Assembly: GCF_042611095.1 (NCBI RefSeq)
Contig: NZ_JBHFPV010000002.1
Coordinates: forward strand, 620,001-684,000
Length of the DNA: 64,000 nucleotides
Reading direction: 5' to 3'
Origin: Meishania litoralis
GTDB lineage: Bacteria > Bacteroidota > Bacteroidia > Flavobacteriales > Flavobacteriaceae
The notes under the pieces were generated by a model. It worked only from the letters and a program-made list of their open reading frames with translations. It was not told the origin of the DNA and made no database searches. Position numbers and translations under genes: made by a program. Of the stretch, positions 44,519 through 53,592 are shown piece after piece; the stretch's first letter is position 1; each line of letters starts with the position of its first letter.

Positions 44519-45241
44519 ATGGGCCAAAGAAAAGAAGCTTTTGGAAAGCTATACCTTATTCCAACGACACTGGGAGAAAATGAACCACTTGAAGTATTGC
44601 CAATCTCCATTAAACGGGTAATCGAAGGTACGGATCATTATATTGTCGAAAATGAAAAAACGGCACGAAGGTTCATTAAGAAAATAAGTCCGAGAAAATC
44701 ACAGCCTTCTCTCGTAATGGAGGTGCTGAACAAGTATACGGAAGCCGAAAGCCTTCCTGTTTTTTTAGAACCTTGCCTACAAGGTCATGACATCGGTGTG
44801 TTATCGGAAGCCGGTTGCCCTGGAATTGCCGACCCGGGAGGGGAGATAGTGAAATTGGCCCATGAAAAGGGAATTCAAGTCATACCTCTGGTCGGTCCCT
44901 CATCGATTTTTTTAGCATTGATGGCAAGTGGTCTAAACGGCCAGAATTTTACCTTTAATGGCTATCTTCCCATAGATAGCGTTGAGCGGAAAAAAGCAAT
45001 AAAATTGATGGAGAAAACATCGAAAAATGAGCAACGTTCGCAGTTGTTCATAGAAACTCCCTATAGAAACGACAAGTTGTTGACCGAATTGCTCAGAACC
45101 TTAAGGCCTGACACTTTGTTATGCGTAGCTGCCGATATTACCCTTGCCTCTGAGTACATAAAGACCATGGCCGTTTCTGAATGGATAAAAGATACTCCGG
45201 ATCTGCACAAAAGACCCACGATTTTTATATTACAGGGATAA
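44519..45241 (+). CDS. SAM-dependent tetrapyrrole-methylase-fold protein, RsmI-like
   Basis: This 240-residue protein has the methylase motif GVLSEAGCPGIADPG and the VPLVGPSS-like region (IPLVGPSSIFLALMASGLNG), as in RsmI, which methylates 16S rRNA C1402. The N-terminus reads YLIPTTLGENEPLEVLP in place of the TPIGNLxDIT motif of true RsmI. It is therefore the shorter flavobacterial paralogue and its substrate is uncertain. The ATG at 44519 is preferred to a TTG overlapping the phosphatase stop. Confidence 0.85.
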   Translation: MGQRKEAFGKLYLIPTTLGENEPLEVLPISIKRVIEGTDHYIVENEKTARRFIKKISPRKSQPSLVMEVLNKYTEAESLPVFLEPCLQGHDIGVLSEAGCPGIADPGGEIVKLAHEKGIQVIPLVGPSSIFLALMASGLNGQNFTFNGYLPIDSVERKKAIKLMEKTSKNEQRSQLFIETPYRNDKLLTELLRTLRPDTLLCVAADITLASEYIKTMAVSEWIKDTPDLHKRPTIFILQG

Positions 45242-45298
45242 AAATAAACCCTGACGATACCGACAGGGCCTACCCATTTTCATATATACATAGTGCTG

Positions 45299-45925
45299 TT
45301 AAACCTTTGGGTTGCGCTTTGGAGGAACATGCGATATGTCATAGCCCGAAAATCTTCTGAGATATTTGGCTATCGTACTGCCATATTCATCCGTAACGTC
45401 AACCTGTCCATAAGACCTCAGGTACTTTTTTACATTGCCGGCACCTGCCAAATGTGCGGCCGCCAACATTCCCGATTCGGTAATCTCGATACCTTGTATA
45501 TGCTTTCCTACGAAACGATCGATATCTCTTCGTAAAATCCATTTGTTACGGGCAATGTTCGTACGGAATGCCTTTTCCTGTAATTCAGGATTGTTCAAGA
45601 AATGGGTCGCGTTATACACCCCCATTAGTTGAAGGGTGCCTATTCCGAATTGATATTTGCCCAAATATCCTAAAGCATTGACCGAAAAGTAATCGCCCTG
45701 CGACTCTTTAAAAGCCAAAGCCTCCTTAAAACCGATATACGAACTTCCCAAAAAGGGAGGTGCGATCATCGTTGTAGCAATATAAGTCTTGTTTTTGGGG
45801 TGCAAGACTTCAGTAGGTTCAGTTACCTTAAGGTTCTTAGGTACCTTCACTTTGGTTTCGTACCTAAAACTCATTAAGATAAGGAGCATGATAAGAGAAC
45901 TGAAAAAAAAGACACATCTTCTCAT
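45299..45925 (-). CDS. lysozyme-like/transglycosylase-fold membrane-anchored protein
   Basis: This protein of about 208 residues has an N-terminal hydrophobic helix (FFFSSLIMLLILM) and then a domain containing ALAFKESQGDYFSVNALGYLGKYQFG. That pattern resembles soluble lytic transglycosylases, with the Glu in the ESQG turn as the likely catalytic acid. The C-terminus (AAAHLAGAGNVKKYLRSYG) is like that fold too. It probably acts on peptidoglycan, consistent with mltG upstream on the same strand. The ATG at 45925 is preferred to a TTG at 45955. Confidence 0.75.
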   Translation of the reverse strand: MRRCVFFFSSLIMLLILMSFRYETKVKVPKNLKVTEPTEVLHPKNKTYIATTMIAPPFLGSSYIGFKEALAFKESQGDYFSVNALGYLGKYQFGIGTLQLMGVYNATHFLNNPELQEKAFRTNIARNKWILRRDIDRFVGKHIQGIEITESGMLAAAHLAGAGNVKKYLRSYGQVDVTDEYGSTIAKYLRRFSGYDISHVPPKRNPKV

Positions 45926-45978
45926 ATCTCTGTTTTTATTAAGACTTACAGTCAAGACCTGCTTAAAATTTCACTCAA

Positions 45979-45986
45979 CAAAGATA
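45979..45986 (-). promoter_or_regulatory. -7 box upstream of the lysozyme-like gene
   Basis: On the minus strand this reads TATCTTTG, matching TAnnTTTG. It suggests the gene is transcribed separately from mltG. Confidence 0.35.
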
Positions 45987-46070
45987 CGTTTGAATGAAGG
46001 CTTCGGATTTGATCTCCGCGTTAAAAAAACCAAAAATTAGTTAACAAGTCTTAAAATGGGGATAAGTAGC

Positions 46071-47114
46071 CTATCTGTTGATATTTTGCGAGTTTATCCA
46101 ACGGATATATTGCACTTTATTTCGGTTGTGCTGCTCCAAGGACTTAGCGAATTTGTGGAAACCAAAGTTCTCGACATTGGCGACCATATAATAATATTCA
46201 TGTTTTTCGGGTTTGAGCACCGCATCTATTGCCGATATATCAGGCATCATGACAGGCCCAGGTGGAAGGCCCGCATATTTATAGGTATTATAGGGCGAAT
46301 CTAATTCAAGGTCTTTATAAAGTACTCTTTTGATTACCGTGTCAAAATTGCCCGTATGTTTCTTCAGGGCATATATCACGGTCGGATCTGCCTGCAATAG
46401 CATTCCACTTTTCAATCTATTCAGATAGAGGCCGGCGACGCGGGGCCTTTCTTCCACTTTGGCAGTTTCTTTATGAACGATCGATGCCAAGGTGGTCACT
46501 TCTTGTGGTGATAGACCGACTTCTTCGGCACTTTTGAGTCGGTCTTCGTTCCAAAAACGTTTATATTCCTTCAACATTCGATCCCTGAACTGTTCGGCGG
46601 AAGTATTCCAGAAAAATTCGTAACTGTTGGGAAGGTACATTCCCAATTTATTGGCATCGTCAAATCCATTCGATTCCACAAACCCTATATCGTCAAAAGC
46701 AGTCAATAAACTTATGCTGTCTGCCTCGATCTGGCCTGCTACACGGCCGGCAAGGTTAGCAAGGGTTTCTTGATTGTTGAAAGCCACCTTTACCGGGATA
46801 TTGCTTGAACGGAGCGTATTGATCATATCGTTGTTGCTCATTCCTTTTTTTATGGCATACTTTCCACCCTTGATATTGGCCGAATACCCTTTTCTTATGG
46901 CCACCTGCTGAAAAGAAGCGATATTGTTCACCAAAGGTTCCAGCGACTTTTTGACCTCATCGAAACTTGCATCAGATGGCACATATATGAATGCCTCTTC
47001 ATTGTTGAATTTCGTATTCGGCGAAAATATGGCGTCATATATCGTGTAGGCAAAATATCCGCCGACAACGACTCCCAACAACGCGATTACCAACAGTATC
47101 TTCTTGATATACAT
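46071..47114 (-). CDS. mltG: endolytic transglycosylase MltG
   Basis: MltG cuts nascent glycan strands and helps end their synthesis. One transmembrane helix lies at about residues 5-24. A LysM-like region (YVPSDASFDEVKKSL) follows. The catalytic Glu is in LASIVHKETAKVEERP near residue 218, with downstream motifs LQADPTVIYAL and PYNTYKYAGLPPGPV. Length (347) is normal. It overlaps the GNAT gene by one base and belongs to the dapF-GNAT-mltG operon. Confidence 0.95.
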   Translation of the reverse strand: MYIKKILLVIALLGVVVGGYFAYTIYDAIFSPNTKFNNEEAFIYVPSDASFDEVKKSLEPLVNNIASFQQVAIRKGYSANIKGGKYAIKKGMSNNDMINTLRSSNIPVKVAFNNQETLANLAGRVAGQIEADSISLLTAFDDIGFVESNGFDDANKLGMYLPNSYEFFWNTSAEQFRDRMLKEYKRFWNEDRLKSAEEVGLSPQEVTTLASIVHKETAKVEERPRVAGLYLNRLKSGMLLQADPTVIYALKKHTGNFDTVIKRVLYKDLELDSPYNTYKYAGLPPGPVMMPDISAIDAVLKPEKHEYYYMVANVENFGFHKFAKSLEQHNRNKVQYIRWINSQNINR

Positions 47115-47638
47115 TACGCATGTATTTTTTGAAACAATATTTCGTTTTTATAGCCCTTGTCGCTAAAAATCCAATCTTTTTTGACACCTACCCTTTGAAA
47201 GCCCATCTTTTCGAACAAACGTATACTTGCCTCATTGTCTTCGATGACATTGGCGAACAGTTGTCTTAGCCCCAACGTTGCAAAAGCATATTCCATTACC
47301 ATACCGATAGCCTGGGCCCCTACCCCCTTATTACGTTCTATTTCATCGAGTACGACAATGCCAAGTCCCGCACGTCGGTTCTTGGGGTCAAAATCAAAAA
47401 GATCGATAAGGCCGATCGCCCTATGCTGTTTATTGCAGATACAAAGCCGTAATTGTTTTACATCATAAATATCTCGATGGGCATTCTCGAGATACAATTT
47501 AAGAACATGTTTGGAATAGGGGGTTACGGTGTTGCTTATTTCCCAAATATCGGTATTGTTCTCAAGCTGATACAAAAATTCCAAGTCTTCAGGTTCCAAT
47601 GCCCTTAAATAAATCGTATCGCCCGTTAATTTCAACAT
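47114..47638 (-). CDS. GNAT family N-acetyltransferase (RimJ/SpeG-like)
   Basis: This 174-residue enzyme starts with IYLRALEPEDLEFLY, typical of ribosomal-protein or spermidine acetyltransferases. The acetyl-CoA site is RNKGVGAQAIGMVMEYA, and the C-terminal EDNEASIRLFEKMGFQRVG stretch is typical. The substrate is not known. It is translationally coupled to both dapF (7-bp overlap) and mltG (1-bp overlap). Confidence 0.9.
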   Translation of the reverse strand: MLKLTGDTIYLRALEPEDLEFLYQLENNTDIWEISNTVTPYSKHVLKLYLENAHRDIYDVKQLRLCICNKQHRAIGLIDLFDFDPKNRRAGLGIVVLDEIERNKGVGAQAIGMVMEYAFATLGLRQLFANVIEDNEASIRLFEKMGFQRVGVKKDWIFSDKGYKNEILFQKIHA

Positions 47639-48408
47639 TCGATCTCTCCTTTAAAAACCTGTTGGGCCGGCCCTATCAAATTAATGTTTCGATATGCACG
47701 ACCATCTATTTCAAAGGTCACCTTCAGTTCTCCACCAAGGGTGTTCACCCGTATGGAGTTCATCGTCGTGTTTTTTGCCCGATGCATTGCCAAGGCCACA
47801 GCGGTCACCCCGGTACCACAAGACAAAGTTTCATTTTCTACGCCCCTCTCATAGGTTCTTATCGAGAAAGTGCCCTCATTTTTTTGGCTGACAAAATTTA
47901 TATTGCTTCCCTTTTTGCCATAAAGACCATAGCGTAGTTTCTTTCCTTCTTCAAAGACTTTCAATCCTTCTAGACTTTCAACCATTTGAACGTGGTGCGG
48001 TGAGCCAGTGTCCAAAAAAAAGTAATTCGGCTTGGCTTTGATTTCCTCTACATCTTGCATTTGCAGGCTAACGGTAGTTTCTTCAATAAGGGCCTGATGT
48101 AGACCATCCACGGCCTTGAAAGTAGTTTGAGTATCGATAATACCCAAATACTTGGCAAAGGCCACCGCACATCTTCCGCCATTGCCGCATAAGGATCCTT
48201 CCTTTCCATCTGCATTGAAGTAAACCATGCTAAAGTCTGACATTTCGTCGTTTTGTAAAAGAATAAGTCCGTCGGCACCTATGCCAAATTTTCTGTCGCA
48301 CAAAAAAGAAACCAAATTGGTATCATTTTTGGGAAAGAGACAGGAACGGTCATCGATCATTATAAAGTCGTTGCCCGTACCTTGATATTTAAAAAAAGTG
48401 AGTTTCAT
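47632..48408 (-). CDS. dapF: diaminopimelate epimerase
   Basis: DapF converts LL- to meso-diaminopimelate for lysine and peptidoglycan. The two catalytic cysteines lie in LCGNGGRCA (near residue 72) and in SCGTGVTAVA (near 200). The start motif FFKYQGTGNDFIMID is typical. The ATG at 48408 is preferred to a TTG two codons earlier. It leads the operon with the GNAT gene and mltG. Confidence 0.96.
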   Translation of the reverse strand: MKLTFFKYQGTGNDFIMIDDRSCLFPKNDTNLVSFLCDRKFGIGADGLILLQNDEMSDFSMVYFNADGKEGSLCGNGGRCAVAFAKYLGIIDTQTTFKAVDGLHQALIEETTVSLQMQDVEEIKAKPNYFFLDTGSPHHVQMVESLEGLKVFEEGKKLRYGLYGKKGSNINFVSQKNEGTFSIRTYERGVENETLSCGTGVTAVALAMHRAKNTTMNSIRVNTLGGELKVTFEIDGRAYRNINLIGPAQQVFKGEIEC

Positions 48409-48425
48409 TTGCAAAAATCGCGTGA

Positions 48426-48433
48426 CAAAGATA
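48426..48433 (-). promoter_or_regulatory. -7 box upstream of dapF
   Basis: On the minus strand this reads TATCTTTG, matching TAnnTTTG, 18 bp before the dapF ATG. Confidence 0.45.
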
Positions 48434-48545
48434 GGACTTTATTTAAGGAATCTTTAGCAGTTAAAAAGTCGTTAAACTGAAAATTGTATGAAGCTAAAAC
48501 TGTTAATTTTACGTTGTGAAATTCAAAAATCAAAACATATAAATT

Positions 48546-49946
48546 ATGAAAAAGATAGGAAGTTCGCTACTGATCGCCCTATTTGCGGGAGCGATAACCC
48601 TGGGGGCCTATAAGCTTTTCTTCGAAAACACCCACTATGCCATTGTTTCGGACGACGGCATGGCTTCGACCTTTACCACAAGCATGACACCTACTTCGTC
48701 AAAAGGTGCCGGCATCAATGAAGTAGATTTTACCATTGCTGCCGAAAATACGGTAAACGCCGTGGTTCACGTAAAAAATGTCACGGTAAGTAGGGGGTCT
48801 GGCAGTCCTTTCGAGTTCTTTTTTGGATCTGGCCAAAGTGCCCGGCCCCAAGTCGGCACAGGTTCTGGCGTGATCATTACTTCCGATGGCTATATCGTAA
48901 CCAACAATCATGTGGTGGCAAATGCCGATCAATTGCAGGTCACTTTGAACAACAATAAAACCTATGAGGCCGAATTCGTGGGGGCCGACCCAAATTCCGA
49001 TATTGCCCTGTTAAAAATCGATGCCGAGGATAGGCTACCCTATCTGGCTTTTGGCGATTCTGACAATACCAAAATCGGAGAATGGGTCTTGGCCGTAGGA
49101 AATCCTTTCAACCTTACTTCGACGGTAACGGCAGGTATTGTCAGTGCCAAGGCCAGGAATCTTGACCCGAGAAGAAATCAGTCTTTTATACAAACGGATG
49201 CGGCGGTCAACCCAGGAAACAGTGGTGGCGCCTTGGTCAATACCAATGGTGATTTGGTAGGGATCAATACCGCGATTACATCACAGACCGGCTCATATGT
49301 AGGATACTCGTTTGCCGTACCCAGCAATATTGCCAAAAAAGTCGTCGATGACATTATGGAATATGGCAACGTACAACAGGGAATGCTAGGCATTCACACG
49401 GCACTTCTAAATACAAAAGATGCCCTGGAAAGAGGAATCAACGAAACAGAGGGTGTGTATATCGAACGGATCGAAGAAGAATCAGGGGCCCATGATGCAG
49501 GTATTGAAGTCGGGGATATCATCAAAAAAGTGGATCACATTGAAATCAGAAAATTTCCAGACCTAACCGGATATCTCAGTACTAAAAGACCTGGTGACCA
49601 AATAGAAGTTACCCTCGACCGTGATGGTGAAAGCTTGGTACTTCCCGTTACTTTAAAAGAACGTCAAACTTTGACATTGCCTGAGCCATTTAGTGTCGAG
49701 GTCAAAAATCTGACCAAAAAAGATCAACAGAAATTCAAGACCAAAAAAGGTGTAAAGATAGTAGGTATACCTGAAGCATATCGAAATCATGACCTAGCGG
49801 GAAAAGTAATACTTTCTGTTGACGATACTGAGATTAGCAATATACAAGAGGCCCGAGATGCCTTTGGCGGCATATCAAGATATGGCAAGACCGTTATTAC
49901 CATGGTCAATGACAAAGGCGAGCGCGAAAGGATAATCTTTCAATAA
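48546..49946 (+). CDS. periplasmic serine protease/chaperone of the HtrA (Do/DegP) family
   Basis: This 466-residue protein has an N-terminal membrane or signal helix (about 6-24). The trypsin-like domain has the triad His122 (TNNHVV), Asp152 (NSDIALL) and Ser226 (GNSGGAL). Two PDZ domains follow (about 265-365 and 375-460), with the GVYIERIEEESGA-type ligand loop in the first. It degrades or refolds damaged envelope proteins. It is a single gene with a strong terminator at 49966. Confidence 0.95.
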   Translation: MKKIGSSLLIALFAGAITLGAYKLFFENTHYAIVSDDGMASTFTTSMTPTSSKGAGINEVDFTIAAENTVNAVVHVKNVTVSRGSGSPFEFFFGSGQSARPQVGTGSGVIITSDGYIVTNNHVVANADQLQVTLNNNKTYEAEFVGADPNSDIALLKIDAEDRLPYLAFGDSDNTKIGEWVLAVGNPFNLTSTVTAGIVSAKARNLDPRRNQSFIQTDAAVNPGNSGGALVNTNGDLVGINTAITSQTGSYVGYSFAVPSNIAKKVVDDIMEYGNVQQGMLGIHTALLNTKDALERGINETEGVYIERIEEESGAHDAGIEVGDIIKKVDHIEIRKFPDLTGYLSTKRPGDQIEVTLDRDGESLVLPVTLKERQTLTLPEPFSVEVKNLTKKDQQKFKTKKGVKIVGIPEAYRNHDLAGKVILSVDDTEISNIQEARDAFGGISRYGKTVITMVNDKGERERIIFQ

Positions 49947-49965
49947 AACTATCACATTAAGCTAT

Positions 49966-49993
49966 AAAAGCCCTGGAAATTTCCGGGGCTTTT
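49966..49993 (+). terminator. Rho-independent terminator after htrA
   Basis: AAAAGCCCTGGAA (49966-49978) pairs with TTCCGGGGCTTTT (49981-49993) with one T-G wobble and a 2-base gap at the tip. It is followed by T-rich sequence and is nearly symmetrical. Confidence 0.85.
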
Positions 49994-50006
49994 ATGTTGC
50001 AAATAA

Positions 50007-50038
50007 TTGTACGAAAACGTTTGAAATATATACTTTTG
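50007..50038 (+). promoter_or_regulatory. Bacteroidota-type promoter of GAPDH gene
   Basis: TTG (50007-50009) is followed after 21 bp by TACTTTTG (50031-50038), within the TTG-N17-23-TAnnTTTG consensus. The ATG is 29 bp downstream. Confidence 0.6.
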
Positions 50039-50067
50039 CATGATTAAAAACTCAAATCGCAACTTTA

Positions 50068-51516
50068 ATGGCAACAACTAAATCATACGAAAAAGAACTT
50101 GCTTTTCAAGCAGATAGAAGAAAGGCAACGACAGAATTCATAAAGATTATCAGCGATCTATGGTACGACAAATCGATAGAGGTGGTACTATTCAAAAATC
50201 AGGTGATCGATAAAAATGTCAGTGATATAATCAACCTGCATGAATATGCCGGAGAATTTGTTCAAAAGCCTATTTCTATATTCGATTCGGTAGAGCTACT
50301 TCGCGCCATCAACGATATAAAGCTGCCTCCCTCTAAGCTAGACATTGGCAAATTGACCTATGAATACCATTCCGATGACAACAACTTCAACGATGTCAAA
50401 GCCTTTGTGATAAACAAGCTACGAGGGGCGAACGACGCGCAAGAAATAAAGCCAAAAGATGTGGTTTTGTATGGATTCGGTCGAATAGGTAGACTTCTTG
50501 CCCGAGAACTTATGGCGAAGACCGGAAAAGGCAATCAATTAAGGCTTAGGGCCATTGTTACTCGAGGGGGCAAGGATAACGAAATACTCGAAAAACGCGC
50601 CAATCTATTGCGTATTGACTCTGTGCATGGACAATTTATGGGCACCGTCGATACCGACCCAAAAAAAAACGCATTGTTGATAAACGGTACCACCGTTCAT
50701 ATTATCAATGCCGACAAGCCCGAAGAAATCGATTACACGAAATACGGAATACAAGATGCCCTGATAATCGATAACACCGGTGCTTTCAGAAACAAGGAAC
50801 AATTAGGGCGACACCTGAAGGCCAACGGTGCTAGCCAAGTATTGCTGACTGCCCCTGGAAAAGAAGTACCGAACATCGTGCATGGTGTAAACCACATGGA
50901 ATATGACCCTGACAAGACCCGGATATTTTCGGCCGCCTCATGCACGACCAATGCCATAACGCCTATTTTAAAGGTAGTTGAAGATTCCCTTGGTATAAAG
51001 AAGGGGCACATCGAGACGATTCACGCTTATACCAATGACCAAAATTTAGTCGATAATATGCACGGAAAGTATCGTCGTGGTCGCGCTGCGGCGCTCAATA
51101 TGGTCATCACCGAAACCGGTGCCGGTGAAGCGGTAAGCAAGGCATTGCCATCATTAAAAGGCAAACTCACATCAAATGCCATAAGGGTACCTGTGCCAAA
51201 TGGGTCATTGGCCATTTTGAACCTTGAGGTAAAAAACAAGACTTCTTTGGAAGGAGTTAATACTATGCTGAAAAAATATGCCCTTGAAGGCGATTTGGTC
51301 GAACAGATCAAATACTCGCTCAGTAAAGAAATGGTGTCATCGGATATCGTGGGCACCTCAGCACCTTCCATATATGATAGTAAGGCGACCATTGTTTCCG
51401 ACAATGGCAAAAACCTCATATTATATATTTGGTACGACAATGAATATGGGTATTCGCACCAAGTGATCCGATTGGCCAAGTATATTGCAAAAGTTAGAAG
51501 ATTCACCTACTACTAA
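50068..51516 (+). CDS. glyceraldehyde-3-phosphate dehydrogenase, long form
   Basis: This 482-residue enzyme is about 145 residues longer than classic GAPDH. The extra part is an N-terminal helical extension (1 to about 130). The NAD-binding strand VVLYGFGRIGRLLA then begins. The catalytic Cys292 lies in SAASCTTNAITP, and the C-terminus has the WYDNEYGYSHQV motif. This long form is frequent in Bacteroidota. It may work in glycolysis or gluconeogenesis, and a second short GAPDH elsewhere in the genome is likely. Confidence 0.94.
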   Translation: MATTKSYEKELAFQADRRKATTEFIKIISDLWYDKSIEVVLFKNQVIDKNVSDIINLHEYAGEFVQKPISIFDSVELLRAINDIKLPPSKLDIGKLTYEYHSDDNNFNDVKAFVINKLRGANDAQEIKPKDVVLYGFGRIGRLLARELMAKTGKGNQLRLRAIVTRGGKDNEILEKRANLLRIDSVHGQFMGTVDTDPKKNALLINGTTVHIINADKPEEIDYTKYGIQDALIIDNTGAFRNKEQLGRHLKANGASQVLLTAPGKEVPNIVHGVNHMEYDPDKTRIFSAASCTTNAITPILKVVEDSLGIKKGHIETIHAYTNDQNLVDNMHGKYRRGRAAALNMVITETGAGEAVSKALPSLKGKLTSNAIRVPVPNGSLAILNLEVKNKTSLEGVNTMLKKYALEGDLVEQIKYSLSKEMVSSDIVGTSAPSIYDSKATIVSDNGKNLILYIWYDNEYGYSHQVIRLAKYIAKVRRFTYY

Positions 51517-51655
51517 ACCTTTATCGGTACAAAAGCGTTAGCTTGAATTACCGTTGGCCTATAAGTACCCTATTTATCGTTTTTTTTTCTTAATTGATAA
51601 TATTGGATTACTTTAGTTCTCTCTAAATCATTTTTTAACGATAAGACTTACATAG

Positions 51656-52276
51656 ATGAAAATTTTAAGAATACTATGCATAGCATTATCCCTATTGGCT
51701 TTTAACCTACAATTTGCTCAGGAAGAAGACACGCAAGATGCATTGTCACTCGATGCCGGAACCATAGATAGTCAGTTTGAGTTTATATATACTAAATCAG
51801 GGAACTATAGGGCCGACGGTAAGCGATATGAGGTCGTCAGAACAATTTCATTGGATAAGCTGAAATCGAATGTTATCGACACCTTGAACGTTTTCAACAA
51901 GAAGATCGATGAACTGAATGCGACAATTTCGGGACATGAAACGACCATTACCGGGCTGAATAAAAAATTGGCAGAGACTACCAATAACCTGGCCGCTGTG
52001 ACCGAGGAAAAAGATAGCATGTCGTTTCTGGGCATGCTGGTCTCAAAAATCACTTATAATACCATTTTATGGTCCATTATTGCAGGGCTTTTGGCCCTTA
52101 CATTGTTCTTTATGTTCAAGTTCAGGCGCAGTAATGTATTGACCCAAGAAGCTAAAACAAATCTCTCTGAACTTGAGTCGGAGTATGAAGACCATAGACG
52201 TCGGGCGCTGGAGAGGGAACAAAAAATCAGCCGACAGCTTCAAGATGAGATAAACAAATACAAAAAAGCAAAATAG
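51656..52276 (+). CDS. secreted/membrane coiled-coil protein of unknown function
   Basis: This 206-residue protein has a signal peptide (FNLQFAQ cleavage region near residue 22), a coiled coil (about 75-120), one transmembrane helix (about 134-158) and a second, charged coiled coil to the end. It has no methyltransferase motif. In flavobacteria this gene type is often labelled tRNA (guanine-N1)-methyltransferase, apparently because it lies close to trmD. The sequence gives no support for that label. Function is unknown. Confidence 0.8.
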   Translation: MKILRILCIALSLLAFNLQFAQEEDTQDALSLDAGTIDSQFEFIYTKSGNYRADGKRYEVVRTISLDKLKSNVIDTLNVFNKKIDELNATISGHETTITGLNKKLAETTNNLAAVTEEKDSMSFLGMLVSKITYNTILWSIIAGLLALTLFFMFKFRRSNVLTQEAKTNLSELESEYEDHRRRALEREQKISRQLQDEINKYKKAK

Positions 52277-52280
52277 AAAA

Positions 52281-52302
52281 AGCTCCTACGGGAGTTTTTT
52301 TT
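52281..52302 (+). terminator. Rho-independent terminator after the coiled-coil gene
   Basis: AGCTCC and GGAGTT form a six-pair stem around the loop TACG (52281-52296, one G-T pair). A run of eight T follows. Confidence 0.75.
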
Positions 52303-52313
52303 GGGTTTTAGAT

Positions 52314-52766
52314 ATGACTACAATTGTTCAAGCCGGCCCTGATAATTTAGACCATCTAGTTCCATTGTTTGATGGGTACCGCGTTTTCTACCAACAAAAA
52401 TCCGATGTGGCATCGGCAATGGATTTCTTGCTTGAACGCATGCGAAAAAATGAATCCCATATATTATTGGCATACTATGATGGTCAGCCGGCCGGTTTTA
52501 CGCAGCTCTATACCACATTTTCGTCGGTGACACTTCAGCCTGTTTATATACTAAATGATTTATATGTAGTACCCGAATATCGGCAAAATGGGATCGGCGA
52601 AGCACTTCTCGAAAATGCAAAAGAGTTATGCAGGGCAAAAGGTTATAAGGGCCTGGCACTTGAAACCGCCATTGATAATCCCGCGCAAGGCCTATACGAA
52701 CGTTTAGGGTGGAAAAAGGACACCCATTGTTTTCATTACTTTTGGACTTTGGAACCTTCAAATTAG
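52314..52766 (+). CDS. GNAT family N-acetyltransferase
   Basis: This 150-residue acetyltransferase has the acetyl-CoA-binding motif YRQNGIGEALLENA near residue 88, preceded by the strand YILNDLYVVPEY. The end LYERLGWKKDTHCFHYFW is typical of small amine or amino-acid acetyltransferases. The substrate is unknown. It is 9 bp upstream of trmD and probably cotranscribed. Confidence 0.9.
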   Translation: MTTIVQAGPDNLDHLVPLFDGYRVFYQQKSDVASAMDFLLERMRKNESHILLAYYDGQPAGFTQLYTTFSSVTLQPVYILNDLYVVPEYRQNGIGEALLENAKELCRAKGYKGLALETAIDNPAQGLYERLGWKKDTHCFHYFWTLEPSN

Positions 52767-52775
52767 ACACCCGCA

Positions 52776-53450
52776 ATGCGAATCGATATCATTACCGTAT
52801 TACCGGAACTTCTGAAAAGTCCGTTCGAGGCTTCCATATTAAAAAGAGCGATAGAAAAAGGATTGGTCGAGGTCAATTTTCACAATCTTCGTGATTATGC
52901 CGACAATAGCTATAACCAAGTGGATGACTATCAATTTGGTGGTGGTGCGGGAATGGTTCTGATGATAGAACCGATCGACAAATGCATCAGCGCCCTGACC
53001 AAAGAACGCTCATATGACGAAATTATATATATGACCCCCGATGGAGAAACACTTGATCAAAAAATGGCCAATGGTATTTCACTATCAAAAAACATAATCA
53101 TTCTATGCGGCCACTATAAAGGAGTCGATCATCGCGTTAGGGAAACTTTCATAACACGTGAAATCTCTGTCGGTGATTACGTCTTGTCGGGGGGAGAACT
53201 TGCTGCCGCAATTCTCTGTGACGCCACAATACGTTTGATTCCCGGTGTACTGAACAATGAGACTTCGGCCTTGACCGATACTTTTCAAGATAATCTTTTG
53301 GCCCCACCGGTCTATACACGCCCTGCCGAATACAAGGGTATGAAAGTTCCCGAGGTACTGTTAAGCGGTAATTTCCCCAAAATTGAAAAATGGCGCGAAG
53401 ACCAAGCAGTTGAGCGTACGGAAAAATTACGTCCCGATCTTTTGAAATAG
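52776..53450 (+). CDS. trmD: tRNA (guanine-N1)-methyltransferase
   Basis: TrmD methylates G37 in a set of tRNAs, preventing frameshifts. The SPOUT-fold knot motifs are present: GGGAGMVLMIEPI, LCGHYKGVDHRVRE and SVGDYVLSGGELAA. The catalytic Asp/Arg region (LTDTFQDN) is intact. Length is 224 residues, normal. rplS follows after 142 bp with its own promoter. Confidence 0.97.
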   Translation: MRIDIITVLPELLKSPFEASILKRAIEKGLVEVNFHNLRDYADNSYNQVDDYQFGGGAGMVLMIEPIDKCISALTKERSYDEIIYMTPDGETLDQKMANGISLSKNIIILCGHYKGVDHRVRETFITREISVGDYVLSGGELAAAILCDATIRLIPGVLNNETSALTDTFQDNLLAPPVYTRPAEYKGMKVPEVLLSGNFPKIEKWREDQAVERTEKLRPDLLK

Positions 53451-53494
53451 ACAATCGCATTGGATCATTTAGAATAAAAATCATGTTGAAAACC

Positions 53495-53524
53495 TTGTAG
53501 GTATTAATTTATAGCCTATTTTTG
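53495..53524 (+). promoter_or_regulatory. Bacteroidota-type promoter of rplS
   Basis: TTG (53495-53497) is followed after exactly 19 bp by TATTTTTG (53517-53524). This is the best match to TTG-N17-23-TAnnTTTG that I found. It leaves a leader of roughly 60 nt before the rplS ATG, long enough for autoregulation. Confidence 0.7.
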
Positions 53525-53592
53525 CAAACTGTTAAATCAACCTCTGACGAAAATCGTGAACGTTGGTTCATGCACAACAATAAAATTAAGAC

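Noticed and set aside
45249..45268. CCCTG...CAGGG hairpin after the RsmI-like gene
   Set aside because: The stem is five pairs with a ten-base loop and no T run, too weak to call a terminator.
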